NCBI GenBank assembly: GCA_003508755.1 | Contig: DNTK01000438.1 | Span: 773 to 14,982 of the forward strand | Reading direction: 5' to 3' | Length of the DNA stretch: 14,210 nt | Origin: Bacteroidales bacterium | Lineage (GTDB): Bacteria > Bacteroidota > Bacteroidia > Bacteroidales > UBA10428 | Part shown: in pieces, positions 7,013 through 14,210 of the stretch | Layout of the letters: the number at the start of each line of letters is the position of its first letter | Position numbering within the stretch: position 1 is the stretch's first letter | Program-made: the position numbers and the translations under genes | Notes under the pieces: generated by a model | What the model saw: the letters and a program-made list of their open reading frames with translations, nothing else | Told to the model about the DNA's origin: nothing | Database searches by the model: none

Positions 7013-7724
7013 AACTCAGTCGAGTTGGTGGATTGTATTTGGGTTTTTACAGCTTACTAGTATCGCTTATTGCCAAGAGCAAGCAAAAGCTGGTGAGAAT
7101 TCAATGTTCATTGAAATCCGCCAACCCGACACTTCTTTTTTTTCGGCATATAAGGCAGATAAGGATTTTATTTACCAAAGCAACCTGGTTGATGAAAATA
7201 TTTTTTGGTTAACCATTAAGGAACAGCTGGGGCGGTTCTTTGAAACCACGAGCGATTTATTCCTTGCGCTGCCCATTCTTTTCCAGGTGCTGGTTATCCT
7301 CATGATTATTGCATTTTTGTTTGTGGCAATAACGAAAACCAAAGTATACAAGGTTTTTTATACCCAGGACAAACCGGCTGCATATGTATCAGACGCAGCG
7401 CTTACAGAAGAGCAAGAACTGGATTTACAGATTGCCATACAGCAGGCTGAAGTCATGGAAGCATACCGTAACGCTGTAAGGTATCACTTTTTAAGGGTTC
7501 TTGAAACGCTGGAACTTGCTCATCTGATCCGTTATTCAAGAGAAAAAACCAATCGAGATTATGGCAATGAAATTATTAATCAAGAGATACAATCAGAGTT
7601 TTGGTTTCTGTCGAACATGTATAATCTTGTTTGGTATGGATATGCCCCGGTTAACAGAGAAAATTACAAACAATTAGCAGATAGATTTTTGCGCTTCTGC
7701 AGAAACATTCATGAAGAGCACTAA
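7005..7724 (+). CDS. DUF4129 domain-containing membrane protein
   Basis: This 239-residue, probably single-pass inner-membrane protein is of unknown biochemical role and is typical of MoxR/DUF58 clusters. A signal-like hydrophobic N-terminus (about 8-23, ending AYCQEQ) is followed by a ~60-residue extracytoplasmic part. One membrane helix at about 87-109 (LPILFQVLVILMIIAFLFVAI) precedes a cytoplasmic C-terminal DUF4129 domain (about 145-232). Signatures are AYRNAVRYHFLRVLE (153-167), KTNRDY (181-186) and the closing W-Y-G (210-212). I chose the ATG at 7005, which overlaps the previous gene by eight bases and gives the signal-like N-terminus; an in-frame ATG at 6951 would add 18 basic residues deep inside the upstream gene. 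The gene overlaps the downstream DUF4350 gene by 14 bases, which suggests translational coupling. A run of eight T (7136-7143) lies in the extracytoplasmic part. Confidence 0.88.
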   Translation: MNRTQSSWWIVFGFLQLTSIAYCQEQAKAGENSMFIEIRQPDTSFFSAYKADKDFIYQSNLVDENIFWLTIKEQLGRFFETTSDLFLALPILFQVLVILMIIAFLFVAITKTKVYKVFYTQDKPAAYVSDAALTEEQELDLQIAIQQAEVMEAYRNAVRYHFLRVLETLELAHLIRYSREKTNRDYGNEIINQEIQSEFWFLSNMYNLVWYGYAPVNRENYKQLADRFLRFCRNIHEEH

Positions 7725-8895
7725 TACAAGATATATACTAGTTATTGCTGCATTATTTATTGCCTTGGTAGCGTTACAACATTTCACACCAAAAGCTTTA
7801 AATTGGGAGATGAAACTGGGTGCAAACGATAAAAATCCTTATGGCTGTATAATTGCCAGGCAAATGCTTGCAGAGATTTTCCCGTCAGATTCGATTTCAG
7901 ATAATCAGTTTACCTTTTATGAGCGGGACAAGCATCTTAAGCATACAGGGAATAGTTTTTTAGTGATTACCGACAGGTTTACTCCAGACGAATTAGATAT
8001 TAATGCATTTTTAACCTGGGTAGAAAATGGAAACAGCCTGTTTGTTTCTGCGGTTGGATTTTCTGAAAAATTTCAAAAGCGCCTAAATCTTAAACTTTCT
8101 CGTAATTTATTAGATATCAACCTTCGCGCAACCAGAAACGACACTCTTGTCTTGAAGAATACCATTTCAGATGAAACAAACTATATCTTTAGCCGGGCAT
8201 TACCAGGGAGTTATTTTACGGATTTTCCGGATAGTGTCTCCACTGTTTTAGGAACAGACACTCAAGGAAGAGCAAATTTTATTAAACTTGCCTTCGGCAA
8301 AGGAACCCTATATTTGCATATGCAACCATTGGTTTTTACCAATTATCACCTGCTTTACAGTAATCCTGTGTATGCCAGCCAGGTTTTATCGCATTTGCCA
8401 TACAGCTCAATCACATGGGATAATTATTACAAGCCCGGGAGACTGGTAAATACGAGTCCGGTGAGGTATATTTTATCGCAACCTTCCCTGCGCATGGCCT
8501 ATTATCTCGTATTAATTTTTTTAGTATTGTATCTTGTTTTCGGGGGCAAACGTAAACAGCGGGTAATTCCTGTTATTAAGCCATTTGAAAACACTTCTGT
8601 TAATTTTATTAAAACCATTGCAAGACTTTATTATAGAGGTAAAAATCATAAGGACCTGGCAAATAAACGTTTTAATTATTTTAAAGATTTTATTCGTGAG
8701 CGCTACCACATTCATTTAAATGTTAATGAACAGGATTCTATAACAGCGCTTGAGCAAAAGTCTGGTATTTCAAAAATCACCATCGAAAACATATTGCTAA
8801 AGCGTGATATATTTTCTGGAAAGACTACTATATCCGTTAAAGAACTAAGTAATTTTAATGACGAAATAGAACAATTTTATAAATATTGCAAATAA
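7711..8895 (+). CDS. DUF4350 domain-containing membrane protein
   Basis: This 394-residue protein has an N-terminal membrane anchor (about 8-23), a large extracytoplasmic region, a second helix at about 262-278 and a basic cytoplasmic tail of about 115 residues. The extracytoplasmic part matches the DUF4350 pattern. NPYGCIIARQML (42-53) is the usual opening, and SFLVITDRF (82-90), LTWVENGNSLFVSA (101-114) and KGTLYLHMQPLVFTN (197-211) follow the Rossmann-like, glutamine-amidotransferase-like layout reported for such domains. I see no catalytic Cys-His pair, so it is probably non-enzymatic. The tail (RGKNHKDLANKRFNYFKDFI and LEQKSGISKITIENILL) is helical and may contact the MoxR or DUF58 protein; that is inference. 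The start overlaps the DUF4129 gene by 14 bases, and the MoxR gene starts 12 bases after the stop. Confidence 0.86.
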   Translation: MKSTNTRYILVIAALFIALVALQHFTPKALNWEMKLGANDKNPYGCIIARQMLAEIFPSDSISDNQFTFYERDKHLKHTGNSFLVITDRFTPDELDINAFLTWVENGNSLFVSAVGFSEKFQKRLNLKLSRNLLDINLRATRNDTLVLKNTISDETNYIFSRALPGSYFTDFPDSVSTVLGTDTQGRANFIKLAFGKGTLYLHMQPLVFTNYHLLYSNPVYASQVLSHLPYSSITWDNYYKPGRLVNTSPVRYILSQPSLRMAYYLVLIFLVLYLVFGGKRKQRVIPVIKPFENTSVNFIKTIARLYYRGKNHKDLANKRFNYFKDFIRERYHIHLNVNEQDSITALEQKSGISKITIENILLKRDIFSGKTTISVKELSNFNDEIEQFYKYCK

Positions 8896-8907
8896 TCCTT
8901 AAACAGA

Positions 8908-9888
8908 ATGGAAACAAACAACAATATAAACCAACCCAATTCATTTATCCAACTTCAGGAAAAGGTCGAAAAACTTAAGAAAGAAATATCAAAAGTAATC
9001 ATAGGTCAGGAATCGATGATTGATTTGCTTCTTGTAGCAGTTTTGTCTAATGGTCACGTTTTAATTGAGGGTGTGCCGGGAATTGCCAAAACACTAACCG
9101 CGAAGCTGCTAGCCAAGACTATTTCAACTGGTTTTTCCCGGATACAATTTACACCCGATCTCATGCCGAGTGATGTAACGGGTACTTCTGTATTTAATAC
9201 AGCCAGTTCTAAATTTGAATTTAATGAAGGGCCGGTATTTTCCAATATCGTGTTAATAGATGAGATTAACCGGGCTCCGGCAAAAACGCAATCGGCATTA
9301 TTTGAAGTAATGGAAGAACGCCAGGTTACCATCGATGGACAAACCTTCTCAATGAAAGATCCATTTTTGGTATTGGCTACCCAAAACCCTTTGGAACATG
9401 AAGGAACCTATCGATTACCTGAAGCTCAGCTTGACCGGTTTTTGTTCAAAATAGTGATGGATTATCCGTCACTGGAAGAGGAACATAAGATACTAAAGAA
9501 TGCTGATGAACGAAAAGGGAAAAAAGAAACGGAGAATATCCCGGCAGTTCTTACAGAAAAAGAAATAATCGAAGTACAGAAAGCGATTCACCAGGTACGT
9601 ATTGACGATAATCTATTGCATTACATTTCCGAGGTAATCAATCAAACCCGTAATCACCCCTCGCTGTTTCTGGGTGCCTCACCCAGGGCTTCGTTATGCA
9701 CCATGAATGCTGCAAAAGCAATTGCAGCTATGCAAGGCCGGGATTTTGTTATTCCTGAGGATATTAAATCGGTTTTAATTCCTGTTCTGATTCATAGAAT
9801 TTATACAACTCCCGAAAAGGAAATGGAAGGCGTAACGGAGCATCAGGTAATAGCTGATATTATCAATCAGGTAGAGATTCCAAGATAA
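8908..9888 (+). CDS. MoxR family AAA+ ATPase
   Basis: This cytosolic ATPase is of the MoxR type (AAA+, helix-2-insert clade), a family of chaperones that remodel or insert cofactors into protein complexes, usually together with von Willebrand A-type partners. The 326 residues are complete and show every active feature: Walker A GVPGIAKT (55-62), Walker B VLIDEINRAP (115-124), sensor 1 ATQNPLEHEG (157-166), the likely arginine finger in QLDRF (174-178), and sensor 2 in LGASPRASL (255-263), with a C-terminal lid. FTPDLMPSDVTG (81-92) is a standard MoxR segment. Position between DUF4350 and DUF58 (gaps of 12 and 11 bases) defines the module, and it is probably the energy-supplying component. Substrate is unknown. 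Gene names moxR, ravA and yeaC are used for relatives, but I do not assign one here. Confidence 0.96.
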   Translation: METNNNINQPNSFIQLQEKVEKLKKEISKVIIGQESMIDLLLVAVLSNGHVLIEGVPGIAKTLTAKLLAKTISTGFSRIQFTPDLMPSDVTGTSVFNTASSKFEFNEGPVFSNIVLIDEINRAPAKTQSALFEVMEERQVTIDGQTFSMKDPFLVLATQNPLEHEGTYRLPEAQLDRFLFKIVMDYPSLEEEHKILKNADERKGKKETENIPAVLTEKEIIEVQKAIHQVRIDDNLLHYISEVINQTRNHPSLFLGASPRASLCTMNAAKAIAAMQGRDFVIPEDIKSVLIPVLIHRIYTTPEKEMEGVTEHQVIADIINQVEIPR

Positions 9889-9899
9889 ACTACAGCGCA

Positions 9900-11237
9900 T
9901 TGACTTATTTTAGAGCTACATATTTAAGTAAACGTTTTTACCTTCTGGGTGTCTTGCTGGTTGTATTGTTCTCACTAGGGCATTTTTCTTCACTATTTTT
10001 CTTTTTGGCAAAAATAGGACTGCTCTTGTTCCTTTTTGCCATGATTATGGATTTTTCATTGCTGTTTTTTGCAGGCCGCAGAAAAATATCATTGGTCAGG
10101 GAAATTCCCGAAAGATTATCAAACGGAGACGAGAATATTATTACAATCTTCGTAAAGAACGATTATGCATTTCCTGTTTCCGTTGAGATAATTGACGAAA
10201 TACCCCGGCAATTTCAGAAACGCGATTTTACCTTTACCACCAGGATAGAGGCTTTCGGAGAAGAGCAGCTTGAATATACTTTGCAGCCTTTCCAACGGGG
10301 TGAATACGATTTTGGAAAAACCCATGTATATACTGGAACAGTTGTTCGTCTTTTTATCCGGAGATTCTCTTTTGGTGAGCCAAACAGGGTTGTTGCTGTA
10401 TACCCTTCCTTTCTTAAAATGCGGCAGTATGAACTGCTGGCCATTTCCAATCGGCTTACCGAAGTTGGAATAAAGCGAATAAGGAAGCTGGGGACACATT
10501 CAGAATTTGACCAGATAAAAGAATATGTTTCCGGCGATAATTACCGAACAATAAACTGGAAGGCTACGGCTAAAAGAAACCGGTTAATGGTGAATCAGTT
10601 TCAGGAAGAGCGTTCACAGCAAATCATAAACATTATCGATAAGGGGCGCTCCATGAAAATGCCTTTCAACGGAATGACATTGCTCGATTATGCTATTAAT
10701 TCAACCTTAGTGCTATCCAATATTAGCTTGCAGAAATACGACAAAGCCGGATTGATTACTTTTAATAAAACCGTTGACTCATTCTTACCACCCGAACGTA
10801 AGAAGGGGACCATTACCCTTCTGCTTGAAATGTTGTACAAACAAGAAACCCATTTTCTGGAGTCAGACTTTTCTCTTTTAGCCACCTATTTAAGGCGAAA
10901 AGTCACTCACCGAAGCCTGATTATCCTTTACACCAATTTTCACTCACCACCCTCGGTAAAACAACAAATCAACTACCTTAAAAATATTGCTAAACACCAT
11001 TTACTCCTTGTTGTGCTGTTCGAGAATACAGAAGTGAGTGCATTATTAAAGGACGACACCAAGAATGTTAAAGACATTTACACAAAAACAATAGCTGAAA
11101 AATATAATTACGATAAAAGGTTAATAATACGGGAGTTTAAAAAACACGGAATTCTCTCGATTTATACGCGCCCTGAAGCGCTGTCAGCAAATATTATTAA
11201 TAAATACCTCGAGCTAAAAAACAAGGGAATGATCTAA
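9900..11237 (+). CDS. DUF58 domain-containing protein (VWA-like partner of MoxR), TTG start
   Basis: This 445-residue membrane-anchored protein is the usual genetic partner of MoxR ATPases. Two hydrophobic helices (about 14-30 and 32-57) are followed by a beta-rich stretch with RLSNGDENIITIFVKN (72-87) and RGEYDFG (133-139). The DUF58 core follows: SEFDQIKEYVSGDNYRTINW (201-220), KATAKRNRLMVNQFQEERSQ (221-240) and IIDKGRSM (245-252). The last is a D-x-G-x-S form of the metal-site motif of von Willebrand A domains, reported as typical of DUF58. The remainder (260-440) is VWA-like. The first codon is TTG at 9900, 11 bases after the MoxR stop; no ATG gives the full N-terminal helix. The 3' end overlaps the convergent DUF2752 gene by 24 bases. 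Function is unknown. A role as substrate adaptor or membrane anchor for MoxR is inference. Confidence 0.92.
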   Translation: MTYFRATYLSKRFYLLGVLLVVLFSLGHFSSLFFFLAKIGLLLFLFAMIMDFSLLFFAGRRKISLVREIPERLSNGDENIITIFVKNDYAFPVSVEIIDEIPRQFQKRDFTFTTRIEAFGEEQLEYTLQPFQRGEYDFGKTHVYTGTVVRLFIRRFSFGEPNRVVAVYPSFLKMRQYELLAISNRLTEVGIKRIRKLGTHSEFDQIKEYVSGDNYRTINWKATAKRNRLMVNQFQEERSQQIINIIDKGRSMKMPFNGMTLLDYAINSTLVLSNISLQKYDKAGLITFNKTVDSFLPPERKKGTITLLLEMLYKQETHFLESDFSLLATYLRRKVTHRSLIILYTNFHSPPSVKQQINYLKNIAKHHLLLVVLFENTEVSALLKDDTKNVKDIYTKTIAEKYNYDKRLIIREFKKHGILSIYTRPEALSANIINKYLELKNKGMI

Positions 11238-11621
11238 CCAATTCCACCATCCGAGGTAAATTCCAATTCTTACCAGGTAAAGCATCCCAAAGGCTGCAAG
11301 TGTAAATATCCATAAAAAACGGCGTGCATTTTTCACAATTGATTCAGGATTTATAAAATCAATGTAAATTTCTAGAGCTATAACCAGAAATAGCAGAGGC
11401 ACTAACATATTATGGCGTAAGGCGCTTAAAATTCTGATGTGAAAAACTTCATGAATAGCCCTTGTCATACCGCACAATGGGCATTTTACACCTGTAATAG
11501 ATAGGTGCAGGCAAAGACTTTTATCCGAATGGAAAAGAAGCTTATCCGGCACAATTAATATGGTGCCAAGACCTATTATCAGCAGACTATATTTTATGAT
11601 TCTTTGGCTTGTAACTTGCAT
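11214..11621 (-). CDS. DUF2752 small membrane protein
   Basis: This 135-residue inner-membrane protein is of unknown function. The DUF2752 signature CPLCGMTRA (47-55) is intact, with two cysteines in CxxC spacing followed by Thr-Arg; it suggests a metal- or redox-type site, though this is not proven for the family. Hydrophobic helices run at about 9-25, 70-90 and 102-123. The LRHNMLVPLLFL segment (68-79) is the usual second conserved block. The gene reads leftwards and its last 24 bases overlap the last 24 of the DUF58 gene on the other strand. It diverges from the Nramp-like gene across 80 bases. The family is often found beside small membrane proteins in Bacteroidota. Whether it belongs to the MoxR module is unclear from this window. 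Confidence 0.88.
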   Translation of the reverse strand: MQVTSQRIIKYSLLIIGLGTILIVPDKLLFHSDKSLCLHLSITGVKCPLCGMTRAIHEVFHIRILSALRHNMLVPLLFLVIALEIYIDFINPESIVKNARRFLWIFTLAAFGMLYLVRIGIYLGWWNWLDHSLVF

Positions 11622-11701
11622 ATTGTAAAAAGAATACGGAAAAGTAATTATTGTTTTTTTATTTTTATACGGATCGAACGGTGATTTTTTAGCTTTACCA
11701 G

Positions 11702-12955
11702 ATGACTAGTTCACATAGTAGAAGTTTTCTTAAAACAATCGGCCCCGGCTTAATATGGGCAGGGGCATCGGTTGGGGTATCTCACCTGGTTCAAAGCACA
11801 CGGGCCGGTGCAAACTTTGGTTTCGAGCTGGTCTGGATAGTGTTACTGGCCAATTTCTTAAAATATCCCTTTTTTGAGTTTGCTCCTCGTTATGCAGCTT
11901 CTACCGGCGAAAGCCTGGTGCATGGCTACAGTCGAATGGGTAGGGGTGTGCTGATTTTATTTTTGGCGCTTACACTGTCAACCATGTTTACCATTCAGTC
12001 GGCAGTTACTATGGTCACGGTTGGTCTTATTGGGAATTTGTTTCCAGAGGTATTTCCTCCGGTTATCTGGACACTCATATTGCTTTCAGTTTGTCTTCTG
12101 ATACTACTAATTGGGCGCTACAAAACACTCGACAACCTGATGAAACTTGTAATTTTGGTGCTCACTCTTTCTACCATAGTTTCAGTAATTGCAGCTTTTA
12201 GTAAGGGATTTCATCCCAATCCTGAATTTGCTTCTTCCTTTGAATGGAAAAATGTGGGCCACATCGCCTTTCTGCTGGCATTGGCCGGTTGGATGCCCAG
12301 TGCTGTAGATGTATCGGTATGGCATTCGATGTGGACAGTGGCAAAAATAAAGCAAACCGGTTATCGACCAAAATTAAAAGAATCACTCCTCGATTTTAAC
12401 ATCGGATATATTGGCACTGCCATTCTTTCGCTGGGATTTTTATCATTAGGTGCATTAGTCATGTATGGCAGTGGGGAAGAATTTGCTCAAAGTGGCGTTG
12501 GATTTGCTTCACAATTGGTAAATCTCTATACCAGCAGCATTGGCAAATGGGCCTACTATTTTATTGCCATTGCAGCCCTGGCAACCATGTTTAGTACAAC
12601 CCTTACAGTACTTGATGCCTATCCGCGTGTATTAAAACCAACAACCGAACTATTACTAAAAAACCAGGAATCTGCTAATTCGCGGCGAATTACTTTTATC
12701 TGGTTTTCTGTTTTAATTACCGGCACATTAATCATCATCTTTCTGTTTACAGGCAAAATGAAATCGCTGATAGATTTTGCCACCACACTTTCATTTATAA
12801 CCGCACCTGTAATCGGATATTTAAACCTGAGGGTAGTTTTAGGGAAAAACATGCCTGAAACGGATAAACCAAAACTTTGGTTAAAAGTGTTGAGTTGGGT
12901 TGGACTTGCAGTACTGTCCGGCTTTGCTGTGTACTTTTTGTTTTGGAAGTTTTAG
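11702..12955 (+). CDS. Nramp-fold transporter with non-canonical metal-site motifs
   Basis: This 417-residue polytopic inner-membrane protein is of the Nramp (SLC11) superfamily. Hydrophobic segments number about eleven, as in the family. The TM1 start, TIGPGLIWAG (12-21), is the family opening, but the canonical Asp-Pro-Gly-Asn that binds the metal is absent: the place reads GASVGVSHLVQST (21-33). In TM6, canonical Met-Pro-His is replaced by GWMPSAVDVSVW (196-207), so Met and Pro remain but His is Ser. With two of the main metal ligands missing, transport of manganese or iron by the usual mechanism is doubtful. The aspartate at 203 may form a different site. Automated annotation would call it a divalent metal transporter; I regard the fold as sure and the substrate as unknown. 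It starts 80 bases from the divergent DUF2752 gene. Confidence 0.85.
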   Translation: MTSSHSRSFLKTIGPGLIWAGASVGVSHLVQSTRAGANFGFELVWIVLLANFLKYPFFEFAPRYAASTGESLVHGYSRMGRGVLILFLALTLSTMFTIQSAVTMVTVGLIGNLFPEVFPPVIWTLILLSVCLLILLIGRYKTLDNLMKLVILVLTLSTIVSVIAAFSKGFHPNPEFASSFEWKNVGHIAFLLALAGWMPSAVDVSVWHSMWTVAKIKQTGYRPKLKESLLDFNIGYIGTAILSLGFLSLGALVMYGSGEEFAQSGVGFASQLVNLYTSSIGKWAYYFIAIAALATMFSTTLTVLDAYPRVLKPTTELLLKNQESANSRRITFIWFSVLITGTLIIIFLFTGKMKSLIDFATTLSFITAPVIGYLNLRVVLGKNMPETDKPKLWLKVLSWVGLAVLSGFAVYFLFWKF

Positions 12956-13091
12956 CTTTGGTACCGAATAATTTGATCACCCGAAAAGACACAAAATATG
13001 TTAGCTTGCCTGTTGCTGTGAGTGATGCGCGCTGTGTAAAAGTCCTCAGTTTTTTTGTGGTAAATATTTAAAAGCAATAAATTATTATGCG

Positions 13092-14210
13092 CTAGGTTCC
13101 CTTTACCCTTGCATTCCGATTAAAATACCAGATTCCATAGAGCAAGCAAAGGAAGGCTACGGGCACAAATATCTTCATTACACCTACCATACCTGCACGA
13201 TCGAGCATACTTCCGATTATCAGATTCCCGGAAGTTTGACCTACTCCAATAAATAGACCCCAGACAAGTGATTGTCCGGTGGCATGCCGGCCAGGAAGAA
13301 GTTTGTGCAGATAATCCACTATTCCTACCAGGAAGAACGGAAGGGTTACACCCTGCATGATACCAACAGCCAGACCAACTGCCGGAAAAGGGAATAAACC
13401 ATAAAGAATGAAACGGATAAACATGGTAAAAATGGCAATATAAATAACCCAGTGGGCACCCCATTTTTTCAGCAATCGGTTGCCCAGAATAAATAAGGGA
13501 AGTTCGCTGGTAGCCATAATGGCATAAGCAAAGCCTACCGTATCATTTCCCGAATCTAATTCGGTAAAGTACAGGTTAATATACGAATGAACAGGAGCAC
13601 ACACTATACCGTAAAACACCACCAGGATTGATAAAAGAACGAGGGGTTTATTTGCAGCGATTTCCTTAAAACCAAGGCGCTCGAAATGCGGTCTGAATGT
13701 TTGCTTTTTTCTCCTGGTAGAAAGAAATATCGTACTCAACAAAAAAAATGCTGCAGATATTGCAAAAATATATTCAAGCGATATCACATCAAACAGGAAT
13801 CCCCCTCCTATTGAGGCAATAGCCCAACCCATGGAACCCCAGAGACGAAAACCTCCAAACGAATGTTTTTTCTCGGAGTGAGCATATTGGGTAGCCATAG
13901 CATCGGTTAAAGGTCCAATCGGATTGTAAAAGACAGTTAGCAAGGGTATGTAGAAAAGAAGCAGGGCAAAGGTTTGAACATCGCGCAAAAAGAACATAGA
14001 AATGGCTGCCCCTATAGCAACAAAGCGCAGTGTGGGTCTTATCCCTCGTCGATCGGCCACAGCTCCCCAAAAGGCCACAAAAAAGAAAAAGGTGGCCTGA
14101 ATCAAGGCATTAATGGTTCCAATTTGTGCCCCCGGAAAGCCAAAATCTTTCAGAAAAACATTGTAATACACCCGCCAGAAAGCAAAAGCCATGTACATGC
14201 ATAAATAGAT
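13092..14210 (-). CDS. MFS transporter (MFS_1-like), 5' end beyond window
   Basis: This is a secondary transporter of the major facilitator superfamily, probably proton-coupled, in the inner membrane. The visible part has about twelve hydrophobic stretches, so nearly the whole protein is present. Counting from the first visible Met (codon at 14198-14196), the loop 2-3 signature GAVADRRGIRP lies at 45-55 and FRLWGSMGWA at 117-126; the latter is typical of the LacY/HcaT-like branch (MFS_1_like). A basic central loop (TRRKKQTFRPHFERLG, 161-176) separates the two halves. The reading frame stays open to the right edge (Ile-Tyr-Leu-Cys before that Met), and the Met lies inside the first helix, so the real start is probably a few codons beyond the window. 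The C-terminus is complete. Substrate is unknown; sugar, nucleoside or aromatic-acid uptake are all seen in relatives. Confidence 0.88.
   Translation of the reverse strand: MYLCMYMAFAFWRVYYNVFLKDFGFPGAQIGTINALIQATFFFFVAFWGAVADRRGIRPTLRFVAIGAAISMFFLRDVQTFALLLFYIPLLTVFYNPIGPLTDAMATQYAHSEKKHSFGGFRLWGSMGWAIASIGGGFLFDVISLEYIFAISAAFFLLSTIFLSTRRKKQTFRPHFERLGFKEIAANKPLVLLSILVVFYGIVCAPVHSYINLYFTELDSGNDTVGFAYAIMATSELPLFILGNRLLKKWGAHWVIYIAIFTMFIRFILYGLFPFPAVGLAVGIMQGVTLPFFLVGIVDYLHKLLPGRHATGQSLVWGLFIGVGQTSGNLIIGSMLDRAGMVGVMKIFVPVAFLCLLYGIWYFNRNARVKGT

Noticed and set aside
11690..11697. TAGCTTTA close to the TAnnTTTG box, just before the Nramp-like gene
   Set aside because: It differs at the G, lies only a few bases before the ATG, and the nearest TTG upstream is about 36 bases away.
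12877..13071. Small plus-strand frame overlapping the Nramp-like 3' end and the following gap
   Set aside because: Its first half is an out-of-frame reading of the transporter C-terminus, and the remainder shows no protein-like pattern or start signal.
12956..13091. Terminator between the converging Nramp-like and MFS genes
   Set aside because: There is a T-run near 13050 on the plus strand, but I found no convincing stem before it; GCTGTG occurs as a direct repeat, not an inverted one.

Overview
The window looks like chromosomal DNA from a member of the Bacteroidota. The organism is inferred, not proven. The grounds are a eukaryotic/archaeal-type single-chain glycyl-tRNA synthetase, AT-rich leaders with no clear Shine-Dalgarno sequences, a TTCGACTACGCTCA-type intergenic repeat that I associate with this phylum, and a gene order (RDD / SpoIIM / DUF4129 / DUF4350 / MoxR / DUF58) that recurs there. 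By eye G+C is in the low forties with no abrupt shift. I saw no rRNA, tRNA, CRISPR array, transposase or phage gene.

Left part (1-4390): a long imperfect inverted repeat precedes glyS, which is followed by a compact palindromic repeat element. Next come a family-4-like glycosyltransferase and a non-hydrolysing UDP-GlcNAc 2-epimerase (wecB type), separated by a single base. This pair probably makes and uses, or works alongside, UDP-ManNAc in surface polysaccharide synthesis. A 181-base tail-to-tail gap with stem-loops follows.

Centre (4391-11237): an RDD membrane protein gene is transcribed leftwards, divergent from a tight rightward run of six genes: SpoIIM family, a polytopic membrane protein, DUF4129, DUF4350, MoxR AAA+ ATPase and DUF58. 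Adjacent genes overlap or lie at most 12 bases apart. The composition is a conserved but poorly understood module: a cytosolic MoxR ATPase and a DUF58 (von Willebrand A-like) partner, accompanied by several membrane proteins, plausibly remodelling an envelope complex. This is the best candidate in the window for an under-described system. Its second rightward gene appears to lack an ATG/GTG/TTG start. The natural N-terminus begins at an ATT that shares one base with the upstream stop codon.

Right part (11214-14210): a small DUF2752 protein gene converges on, and overlaps, the end of the DUF58 gene. It diverges from an Nramp-fold transporter whose canonical metal-binding motifs are replaced. 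The window ends in a leftward MFS transporter gene whose 5' end lies beyond the right edge. No gene-free stretch exceeds 300 bases; the longest is 4210-4390.
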